DNA from: CAZDHT01 sp964505325
GTDB taxonomy: Bacteria; Planctomycetota; PUPC01
Direction: 5' to 3'
DNA: 21,178 bases
Assembly (NCBI GenBank): GCA_964505325.1
Contig: CAZDHT010000065.1
Coordinates: 1 to 21,178 of the forward strand
This document shows positions 6,510-14,700 of the stretch, one piece after another. The notes under the pieces are model-generated. The model was not told the DNA's origin. It made no database searches and saw only the letters and a list, made by a program, of their open reading frames with translations. Numbering within the stretch: the first letter of the stretch is position 1; the number at the start of each line of letters is the position of its first letter. A program made the position numbers and the translations under genes.

Positions 6510-8827
6510 TGAGATATGCCGTAACAACGCTCTCCTTTGTGCTGGTCGCGGCCGTGGCCTCGGCTGCGGACGTGAACACGTGGGAACAGATTTCGGAGAA
6601 CGCGGTCGGGCCGGGGTTCTCGCCGGGACTGGTGTGGGTGAAGGATCTCGGCCGGTTCGTGCGGTTCGGCGGGCAGGTGAGCCACGCTTTCCGCGGCGAG
6701 CGGCCCTATGACGTGCAGACGTTCGAAGTCGAGAAGCGGCAGTGGTTCAATCACCTGCCCGAAAAAGCGAAGGACCGGGGCGGCGAGACTGGCTTCGTCA
6801 AGGACCCTGGATTCAAGAGTCCGTACTTCGCGATGAAGGACAACACGGGCCTGGTCGCGCCCAACCGCCGGCACATGCGAATGTGGTACAAGTATGCGCG
6901 GGCGCCGTGGGACGGGATGATCTACGCGCTGGTCTGCGGGCGAACGCTCCGCTACGATCCGAAGGCGCGGGCGTGGAAGGACCTCGACCCGAAGACGGGG
7001 CCGTCGCCGAAGACGCCGAGCTTCAGCGTCGCGCTCAGTTGGGCCGCGATGTGCGCGGACCCCGTCAACAAGGAGATTGTCCTGTTCGGCGGTTGCGGCC
7101 TGAGCACCCGCCGCGCCGGGCCCGGCACGTGGGTCTATTCGACGGAGAAGAACGAATGGCGTGAGCTGAAGCCGGACGTCCAGCCGCCGGTCCGCGTGCT
7201 CTCGCCGATGGTCTACGACCCGGCCACGAAGAAGATCGTCCTCTTCGGCGGCGACCGTCTCGACCAGCTCTACGGGGACACGTGGGTGTATGACTGCGCG
7301 ACGCGGACCTGGGAGGAGCGCAAGCCGGCCGTCAGCCCCTCACCGCGCTTCGGCCACGCGCTGCTCTACCTGCCGAAGGCGAAAACCATCCTGCTCGTCG
7401 CCGGCAAGGGCTACACCCTCGACGGCCGGTACCGTACCGTCGCGCTCCCGTTCCAGATGTGGACGTATGATGTGGCGAAGAACGTGTGGACGAAGCTCGC
7501 GTCGAGCGGCAAGCCATTCCCGCCGCAGAACGCGGTCGAGGCGGCCGTGGCAGCGGCCGATGAGAATGACACGCTGCTGCTCATCGGGCTCGGCACGAAG
7601 CGGAGCCGACCGCGCGGGCCCTGGAACCCGCACAGCACGTGGCTCTGCCAGGTCGACGCCTCGAAGGTCGACGCGGAAGGCACGGCCAAGTTCGGCGTCA
7701 AACCCGGCACGATCACCCGCCGCACCAAGTCGTGTGATCCCGACTGGTTCAGCAAGGACCTCCCCCCGCCCGACCCGAAGGCGCAGTCCAAATTGCTGGC
7801 CGAATTACCCGCCAACCAGTGGGTGACGATGAAGTACAAGAAGTATCCCGGCAACCGCAACAACGGCGGCTGGAGCACCACGGCGTTCGACACCGACCGC
7901 GACCAGATCCTGCATCTCGGCGGCGGGCACGTGTCGTACTTCGGCAACGACGTCGCCATCTACGACATCGCGACCGGCCGCTGGAGCATCAGTTGCACGC
8001 CGCAGTTCGCGCTCGAATTCAACGGCGGCCTGTCGGGGCCGGGACCGTACGCGCTGAACCTGGCACCGTGGGGCAACCACAATTACCACGCGTACTGCTA
8101 CGACCCGACGAGCAAGCGGCTGGTCTATATGAAGCACATGACCCAGCTCTACAACCCGGAGACGAAGTCGTGGTCGTTCGACGAGAAGGTCGCCACACCG
8201 TTCCGGATCAGCAAGTACACGACGTACGTGGTGCCCACGCCGCAGGGCGTGGTCGCGTGGACGCACGTCGCGCACCAGACGTGCGGAGTGTTCCGCCTTG
8301 AGGGCGGCAAGAAGTGGGTGAAGCTCCCGCTCAAGGGAAAGATGCCGGTCACCGTCTGCGACGGAGCGGCGGCGGTGTACGATTCCAAGCGCGATCAGTT
8401 GCTGATGGTCACCACGCTGAGCCGCAGCGTTGGTGTGCAGGGGCAGGTCTGGTCGTACAGCTTCAAGACCGGCGAGTGCCGGAAGCTCAATCCCGTGAAC
8501 ATGGCGGCGCTGAAGGCAGGACGGTTTGCCCGCGAGGCGGTCTACCTGCCGAAGGACGACCTGATGATGCTCGGCTATCTGCTCAAGGTCGGCGGGAAAT
8601 CCGTGGTGCCGTTCTACGACCCGGCAAAGAACGAGTGGCTCGTCGCCGAGCAGCCGGGGTCGGAGTTCCTCGCCGGCCGCGGCGGGGTCGGGTGCAGCGT
8701 CGGGCTCGGCCTGGCCTACGACCCGAAGCGCGACCTGGTCTGGGGCGTGCTGTGCGACCTCAGGCCAGGCCACCTGCGGGCCCTGAAGTTCGACCGCAAG
8801 ACGGCGAACCTGAAGGTGCTCGAATAG
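6509..8827 (+). CDS. Exported kelch-repeat double beta-propeller protein (1)
   Basis: The 772-residue product has a signal peptide (MRYAVTTLSFVLVAAVASAA, cut near 20) and kelch/galactose-oxidase-type blades. Clear blade repeats are KEIVLFGG (189-195) with TWVYSTEKNEW, KKIVLFGGDR (241-250) with DTWVYDCATRTW, and PRFGHALLYLPKAKTILLVAGK with MWTYDVAKNVW. A linker near 405-435 precedes a second set of blades starting DTDRDQILHLGGGH (461-474) and AIYDIATGRW. Kelch propellers typically bind proteins or polysaccharides; no catalytic residues of galactose oxidase can be asserted here. Start: AAAGGAG (6497-6503) lies 5 nt before ATG 6509 and only 2 nt before ATG 6506, so 6509 is preferred. The gene overlaps the radical-SAM stop by one base. 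It is a paralogue of the kelch gene at 9023. Confidence 0.88.
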   Translation: MRYAVTTLSFVLVAAVASAADVNTWEQISENAVGPGFSPGLVWVKDLGRFVRFGGQVSHAFRGERPYDVQTFEVEKRQWFNHLPEKAKDRGGETGFVKDPGFKSPYFAMKDNTGLVAPNRRHMRMWYKYARAPWDGMIYALVCGRTLRYDPKARAWKDLDPKTGPSPKTPSFSVALSWAAMCADPVNKEIVLFGGCGLSTRRAGPGTWVYSTEKNEWRELKPDVQPPVRVLSPMVYDPATKKIVLFGGDRLDQLYGDTWVYDCATRTWEERKPAVSPSPRFGHALLYLPKAKTILLVAGKGYTLDGRYRTVALPFQMWTYDVAKNVWTKLASSGKPFPPQNAVEAAVAAADENDTLLLIGLGTKRSRPRGPWNPHSTWLCQVDASKVDAEGTAKFGVKPGTITRRTKSCDPDWFSKDLPPPDPKAQSKLLAELPANQWVTMKYKKYPGNRNNGGWSTTAFDTDRDQILHLGGGHVSYFGNDVAIYDIATGRWSISCTPQFALEFNGGLSGPGPYALNLAPWGNHNYHAYCYDPTSKRLVYMKHMTQLYNPETKSWSFDEKVATPFRISKYTTYVVPTPQGVVAWTHVAHQTCGVFRLEGGKKWVKLPLKGKMPVTVCDGAAAVYDSKRDQLLMVTTLSRSVGVQGQVWSYSFKTGECRKLNPVNMAALKAGRFAREAVYLPKDDLMMLGYLLKVGGKSVVPFYDPAKNEWLVAEQPGSEFLAGRGGVGCSVGLGLAYDPKRDLVWGVLCDLRPGHLRALKFDRKTANLKVLE

Positions 8828-8840
8828 GCCGGGGTGGGCC

Positions 8841-8992
8841 GCGGATAGACACGGATGAACATGGCAAGAAAGAGTTCTAACAAAGCGGTGGGGCAGGCAT
8901 TTTTGCCTGCCGCGCGGCAGACAGGAATGTCTGCCCCACCAGGGCTCTGTTGGAGGGTCTGAGTCCATCCGTGTTCATCCGTGTTCATCCGT
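8841..8992. repeat. Nested palindromic element between the two kelch genes
   Basis: The outer arms are 8841-8864 (GCGGATAGACACGGATGAAC...) and 8969-8992, complementary at 20 of 24 positions. The right arm also contains a tandem CCGTGTTCATC. The inner element at 8887-8940 is a 54-bp palindrome centred at 8913/8914, with 23 of 27 pairs; its core CTGCCGCGCGGCAG is perfect. Three of the four mismatches would be G-U pairs if transcribed. Such CACGGATGAACACGGAT and TGGGGCAGACATTCCTGTCTGCC units are, to my recollection, widespread dispersed repeats. The element fills almost the whole gap between the two genes. Confidence 0.8.
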
Positions 8993-9005
8993 GGTGAGTC
9001 GGTTC

Positions 9006-9012
9006 AAAGGAG
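9006..9012 (+). promoter_or_regulatory. Shine-Dalgarno site fixing the kelch 2 start
   Basis: AAAGGAG at 9006-9012 lies 10 nt before ATG 9023. The longer open frame from GTG 8981 would begin inside the palindromic repeat, has no ribosome site and would delay the signal peptide. Confidence 0.7.
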
Positions 9013-9022
9013 CGGACAGACG

Positions 9023-11689
9023 ATGACAAGATGCGTAGCTGCTGCCGTGGCCGTGCTGGTGTCCGTGTGCGCGTTCGCCGCCGAGCTGCCGGCCAACACG
9101 TGGGTCAAGTTGAGCGAGGGCGGGATCGGGCCGAAGTTCAGCCCCGGCATGCTCTACTCGCCGAAGCTGAAACGCTTCGTCCTGATCGGCGGCGCCATCG
9201 GCCGCTATCCCACCGGCGGGCCGTTCCCGTACGACGTGCTCTCGGCCGAGCCAGCTTCGGGCAAGTGGCGGAACGAGTTCCCCCAGGGCTCCGGCTGGAC
9301 GCCCGAGGTCGGTCCGGCGATTGTCCCCGCGTGGAAGGGCTACCGCTTCTCGACGAAGGACGAGAAGGGCAACGTTCGCCCCCACATGCGCCACACGGTG
9401 ATGTACAACCAGTACTGCCTCGACACGGACGGGAACTGCGTCTGGGCGATCATCGCGGACCACACCATGCGCCTCGACCTCGCCACGATGAAGTGGGAGG
9501 ACCTCGGATACAAGGGCACGCCGCGTGGCCTGAAATGGGCAGCAATGTGCTACGACCCGGCCAACAAGGAGGTCGTCCTCTTCGGCGGCGCACACAAGCA
9601 GCCGCAATCCGAGGGCCAGACCTGGCTGTTCTCGACCGTGGAACGCAAGTGGCGGAAGCTGGAGTTGACGAGTGAGATCCTCGATCCGCTTCGCCGCGAC
9701 GTCGTTCGGTTCCGGCTCAGGACACGGGGCGTCCTGGCCGCCCTGCGCAACCGATATCACCGGACCGAGGGGGCCGGGGCCGCACGGGTCGATCTCGGGC
9801 CGCCGCTCACCCGGCTGACGAAAGAGTTCAACGACTGGCTCAGCGTCAAACTCGGTCGGGCACTCACGAAGGACCGAGCCAGTTCACGGTTGCTCGCCGA
9901 TCCGGGCCGGAAGTCAATGTTCGCCAACACCCTGCTGCATCAGGTCAGCGGCCTGTTCAGCAAGGGGTTGACCCCGTTCCTGTTGCGGCAGTGCGCGTGG
10001 GCCGCACACACCCTGGGCGAGGTCGAGGCAACGCTGAGCGTGCAGCCCCCGCCGCGCCTGATGGCGCCGATGGTGTTCGTGCCGAGCGCGAAGAAGATCG
10101 TGATGTTCGGTGGCGACCGGTGGGACCACGTGTGCAGGGACACGTGGGCGTACGACTGCCGGACGCGGACGTGGTCGTGGCGGCAAGTGACCCTCGCACC
10201 ACCGCCGCGAGCGGGCCACGCGATGCTCTACCTGCCGAAGAGCGGGAAGGTGCTGCTGTTCGGCGGCTACACCTACCGGACGTCGATGAGCTACTGCACC
10301 AATCTCTATCAAGCGGCGCCGTTCGAGATGTGGACATACGACGTCGGGAAGAACGAGTGGCAACCCGTGAAGCATGCGGGCAGGGCCGCACCGCTGGTGA
10401 GCCACGTCGGCCGCGCCCCGGTCGGCGTTGCCGCTGCGGTGTCCGGCGACGACATCGTCCAGGTCATCGGCCTAGGCAAGACGCTGGGCACGTGGGCGTG
10501 CCAAGTTGATCCGGTGCCGGACCCCGCGGCGGAGAAGAGACATAGAGAGGAGACACAACTGTTTGTCAACCGCGGCCTGTCGTTTGATCCAAACTGGTTC
10601 GACGAGGCGGTCAAGACGGCGAAGCCGGAGGTGGTGGCGGCGAAGCTGGCGGCGCTGCCGACGAACAAATGGGTCGCGATGAGTCCGCCCAAACGCCTCT
10701 TCAACCGCGACTGGGGCACGCAGATCTTCGACTTCGACCGCGACCAGATCCTGCACTGGACCGGTGGGCACAGCGCCTACTGCGGGACCGCGCCGGCGCA
10801 CTACTCGGTCAAGCTGAACCGCTGGAGTATCGGGTTCGCGCCGGAGTTGCCGATGGAGCACACCTACTCCGCCGGCGTCGGCGGCACGGCGCCCGCCAGC
10901 ACGTTCACCGGTCGCCCGTTCGCGCCGCACACTTACAAGTCGTACTGCTACGACCCGCTCACCAAGAAGCTGGTCTGGCTGCACGAGAGCAAGGCGTGGG
11001 TCTACGACCCCGACCGCCGCGAGTGGGAGGCCGGGCCGAAGCGGACGCCGTTCTATGCCGAACGCCACACGACCGTCGCCTGTCCCACCCCGCACGGCAT
11101 CGCCGCGTGGGCCGTGCCCGCCGGCAAGGGCGTCTACCACGGCTGGCGCGGGATGTGGCTGCTCACCGAGCTGGCAAAGGGCGAGTGGAAGACGCTGGTC
11201 AAGCCCGACAAGACGAGCCTCTTCCCCACCGCCTACGGCGACCGGCACGGGATGTGCTACGACGCGAAACGCGACCGGCTCTATCTCTTCCACTTCGGCC
11301 TGAAGGACAAGCACAAGATCGCCGTGTACGACTTCAAGACCGCGAAGGCCGAGGTGATCGAGCCAAAGGGCGGCAAAGGGTTCCCCGCATCGGCCAGCGT
11401 GGGCCGTGAGCCGGTCTATGTGCCCGAGCAGGACGTCGTTTTCCTCGCCAGCGGAGCGAAGGACGGGCCGGTCACGCTGCTTTACGATCCGGCGGCGAAC
11501 GCGTGGCTGAAGATGGAGCCGACGTTCGACAAGGACTCGAAGGGCCGGCCCATCCGCCCCAGCCACGGCGTGTCGACCGGCGTGATGTGGGACCCGAACC
11601 GCAAGTGCCTGTGGGCCTCCGACGCCCGCGGCCAGGTCTACGTGATGAAGTTCGACCGCGCGGCGGCCCAGGTGACCGAGCTCAAGTGA
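9023..11689 (+). CDS. Exported kelch-repeat protein (2) with internal helical insertion
   Basis: The 888-residue product starts with a signal peptide (MTRCVAAAVAVLVSVCAFAA, cut near 20) and parallels the upstream kelch protein along its length: NTWVKLSEGGIGPKFSPGML, KEVVLFGGAH (182-191), KKIVMFGGDRW (357-367), DTWAYDCRTRTW, a FEMWTYDVGKNEW segment, and a second blade set beginning FDFDRDQILHWTGGH. Compared with its paralogue it carries about 125 extra residues (about 215-339) between two blades. The extra block is rich in Arg, Leu and Ala, appears helical, and contains no kelch motif. The role is likely binding at the cell surface or in the periplasm. It probably belongs to the same transcription unit as the upstream kelch gene, although the palindromic element between them could attenuate transcription. 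It ends 11 bases before the -35 of the next promoter. Confidence 0.88.
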   Translation: MTRCVAAAVAVLVSVCAFAAELPANTWVKLSEGGIGPKFSPGMLYSPKLKRFVLIGGAIGRYPTGGPFPYDVLSAEPASGKWRNEFPQGSGWTPEVGPAIVPAWKGYRFSTKDEKGNVRPHMRHTVMYNQYCLDTDGNCVWAIIADHTMRLDLATMKWEDLGYKGTPRGLKWAAMCYDPANKEVVLFGGAHKQPQSEGQTWLFSTVERKWRKLELTSEILDPLRRDVVRFRLRTRGVLAALRNRYHRTEGAGAARVDLGPPLTRLTKEFNDWLSVKLGRALTKDRASSRLLADPGRKSMFANTLLHQVSGLFSKGLTPFLLRQCAWAAHTLGEVEATLSVQPPPRLMAPMVFVPSAKKIVMFGGDRWDHVCRDTWAYDCRTRTWSWRQVTLAPPPRAGHAMLYLPKSGKVLLFGGYTYRTSMSYCTNLYQAAPFEMWTYDVGKNEWQPVKHAGRAAPLVSHVGRAPVGVAAAVSGDDIVQVIGLGKTLGTWACQVDPVPDPAAEKRHREETQLFVNRGLSFDPNWFDEAVKTAKPEVVAAKLAALPTNKWVAMSPPKRLFNRDWGTQIFDFDRDQILHWTGGHSAYCGTAPAHYSVKLNRWSIGFAPELPMEHTYSAGVGGTAPASTFTGRPFAPHTYKSYCYDPLTKKLVWLHESKAWVYDPDRREWEAGPKRTPFYAERHTTVACPTPHGIAAWAVPAGKGVYHGWRGMWLLTELAKGEWKTLVKPDKTSLFPTAYGDRHGMCYDAKRDRLYLFHFGLKDKHKIAVYDFKTAKAEVIEPKGGKGFPASASVGREPVYVPEQDVVFLASGAKDGPVTLLYDPAANAWLKMEPTFDKDSKGRPIRPSHGVSTGVMWDPNRKCLWASDARGQVYVMKFDRAAAQVTELK
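9665..10039 (+). other. Region encoding a non-kelch insertion in kelch protein 2
   Basis: It encodes about 125 residues (RDVVRFRLRTRGVLAALRNR..., then LTRLTKEFNDWLSVKLGRAL and GLFSKGLTPFLLRQCAW) that have no counterpart in the paralogue, where the two flanking blade strands are about 5 residues apart. The flanks align again at VQPPPRLMAPMV versus VQPPVRVLSPMV. The insertion keeps the reading frame and has host-like GC. Confidence 0.7.
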
Positions 11690-11700
11690 CGCGCGGCAGC

Positions 11701-11728
11701 TTGACTCGCCGCGCGGTCGTCGTATAAT
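11701..11728 (+). promoter_or_regulatory. Sigma-70 promoter of the PQQ/TPR gene
   Basis: TTGACT (11701-11706), a 16-nt spacer and a perfect TATAAT (11723-11728) lie 66 nt before the TTG start codon. An inverted repeat, GCGCGGC (11691-11697) and GCCGCGC (11708-11714), flanks the -35 box and could serve as an operator or as the terminator stem of the kelch gene. Confidence 0.75.
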
Positions 11729-11755
11729 CGCCGGTCCACCCGGCCCGGTCCGCGC

Positions 11756-11779
11756 AGCAGGCCCGGCGGCCGGCCTGCT
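11756..11779 (+). promoter_or_regulatory. Stem-loop just before the PQQ gene ribosome site
   Basis: AGCAGGCC (11756-11763) pairs perfectly with GGCCTGCT (11772-11779) around an 8-nt loop. It ends one base before GGAGGA (11781-11786). It could stabilise the 5' end of the mRNA or modulate initiation; this is inference. Confidence 0.4.
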
Positions 11780-11793
11780 CGGAGGAATCACCG

Positions 11794-14700
11794 TTGTCCA
11801 ACCGGGGCCCGACGCGGCTCGCCTCGCTCCTCCTGCTCGCCTGCACGGCTGCCGCGGCGTTCGGCGCCCAGCCCGCGCCGCCCCCCGAGAAGGCCACGCC
11901 CCGAGACCCGTACAAGGACATCTACGCGAAGTATACGCCGAGCTTCCTCCGATGGATGGCGACCCAGGACCGGTACGGCGGCGAGTTCCAAGGCTGGCGC
12001 CCGCCGGAGAAGGTGATGAAGCTCTCCTCCGAGCTGGCCTTCTTCACGCTCAACCTGATCCACCAGGACTCGCGGGCCGACGCGCTGGTCAAGGCGGCCA
12101 TCGGCCGCGAGCAGCAGGGCCGCTACCGCGACGCGCTCAAGATGTACCAGATGGTGATCGACAAGTATCCGCACGTGCTCTACCGCGTGTCTAAGTTCGG
12201 CGTGTTTGTGCCCATCTCACAGTACTGTCAACGTCGCATCCTTGGCTTCCCGCCCCGCGACCTCGATTTCTATCGCACCGTGCACGACGCGCGGGCGCGA
12301 GAGTCGTTCGACCAGGCGCGGCGGAAGAACTCACTCATCGGGCTGTCCGAGATCGTGGACCGGATGCTGGCCACGTCGTACGGCGGCCGGGCCATCGTCG
12401 AGTTGGGCAACGCGTCGCTGGACAACGGCCACTATCTCGCGGCGCTCGAATACTTCTCGACCATCCGCGACTTCTTCCCGCCGCCGCAGTTGCGGACGCC
12501 GGAGCTCGACCTCAAGGTAGCATACTGCTTGAAGATGTTGGGCGGCGCGCCGGCGAAGCCGTCGGGGAAACGCGTCAAGAGCGACCTCCCGAAAGCACAT
12601 CTCGAACGGCTCGAAACGGCGGTCGCCGCCGCAACGCGCGACCGGCCGCCGTTCCATTCGCAGTTGGCCAGCCCGGGGTGCCTGACAACGGACGACTACA
12701 CCCTGCTGCCGCCTACGAAGGACCCGCTGTCGCTGGCCGAGCCGGTCTGGAAGCGCACCATGCCCGGCTCGCGGAACGACTACTTCCTCTACGCCCAGCC
12801 GGTGGTCAGCAGCAACAGCATCATCTATCGCCACAAGAACATCGTCTATTCGCGGTCGATCCTGAACGGTGAGTTGCGGTGGGTGAACGACCTGGGCGGG
12901 CGCGCCATCTGGCAGACGTGGCACGGCCGCAAGTTCCCGATGGAGGACCTGCTGGTGCAGGACGGGCTGGTGTTCGCCACCCTCTACAAGGGCGGGCCGT
13001 CGCTGGTGGCATTGGACGAGGTGACCGGCCAGCTCAAGTGGGCGTTCGGCCCGATGGCGGCGGCGACGGAGGAAGAGGCGCGGATGCGGTTCGAGGCCGC
13101 GCCCGCAGGCGGCCCCCGCACTGTCTACGCCAACTACGTCCTCGACAACATCGAGGGCGAAACACACACCGACACCGAGTACGGCGTGATCGCGTTCGAA
13201 AGCACCACCGGCCGGGTCCAGTGGCGCAAGCCGCTCTGCCGGCTTGCGCCGGGCAAGTTCTCGGCGGGCTTCGCCGTCCGGCGCCGCAACCGCGTCCGCA
13301 GCTACACGTCGCCGCCCCTCTACCACCAAGGCACGGTGTACTGCAACACCAACGCCGGCGGCATCGCCGCGCTCGACGCCCGCTCCGGCCGCGTCAAGTG
13401 GCTGATGCGATATCCGTCCTGGCCGGGCATCCACGACGCCACGCGCGCGTTCGGCGGGTTCGGGCAGTACACCCCGCTGCGGATGAACAGCCAGATCCTG
13501 TGGTACAACCAGCGCCCGCTGGTCCTCGGCGACCGGCTCTACGTGCTGCCGGTGGACACCAAGTTCATGTTCTGCATCGACCGCCGGAACGGCAAGGTGC
13601 TGTGGTGCCGGCCCAAGGGCAGCCACCGCGGCGGCAGCCACAACTCGCTATACGAAGGCTCCGCCACCTACTTCCTCGGGCCCATCGCCACGGGCGAGCT
13701 GGTGATGGTGTACAGCAGCCGCCAGGCCGCCGTGCACCTGGTGGACCCTGCGACGGGGAAGACGGTCTGGAGCTCCGGCGACCCGGTGGCGCCAATCGGC
13801 CACCCGTCGATGAGACATTACTTCTACTTCGGCAGCGGTGTGGGCATCGGGGCCGGCGCCGACCGATGGAACTACCAACTGGCCGCCCGGCCATTCCTCT
13901 CCTCCGACGGCATCGTCTGCTTGACCTCGTTCCACTACTGGGGCTATCCCGTGTATGGCTGGGCCATGAACTTGTGTCGGGTCTCTCTCGCTGACCGCAA
14001 GATCCTTGGCCGCCGGCGTTATCTGAGCGGCGAGCTCATCTCGCGGGCGCGCCACGACATCGGCTGGGCGCCCAAGCTGCTCAAAGAGCTCGAAGACCTG
14101 CCTCACAAGGACGCCAAAGTCAAGGCCAGGATGAAGGCGTACCGGGAGATGGCGGCCGACACTGTGCCGGTGAACCCCCACGGGCCGTTCATGCCGCACT
14201 CGCGCGTCACGTTCAAGCGCTACGGCGTGCTGTTCGAGCTCCGGTTCGGCCCGCGGCACGTCGCGATGGTGTACGAGCGGGAGGCGGTGCGCGGCGCGCT
14301 CGCGAAGCAGACCGGCCCGGAGGCGGACTTCGCCCGGGCCGAGTTGGACTTTGCTGACGCGCGGTATCGCCGGTCGGCCGACCTGCTGAAAAAGTGCCTG
14401 GCGACGATCTCGTCGGAGGACCTCGATTTCCGCGCCGTCATTAACCAGCAGCTCTTCCGTGTTCATCAGCGGCTGGGCCGCAGCGCCATTCGCGCCGCCG
14501 ACCTGGACCATGAGCTGGCCCACTGCCTGGGCATGTCCCGCACGGCGAGCACGCTGGCCGAGGAGATCGAGACCCTGTTCGCGCTGTCCGAGGCCTACAC
14601 GCGGAGGGGCAAGCCGGTGCAGGCGGCGCGGGCGCTGCGCAGTGTCATCAGCACCTACGGCCACCACGAATACCCGCTGCCGCGCGCCAGCGCCGGCGCG

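Noticed and set aside
7805..8968. 387-codon minus-strand open frame opposite kelch 1
   Set aside because: It starts in the palindromic element and mirrors kelch codons; no ribosome site or motif.
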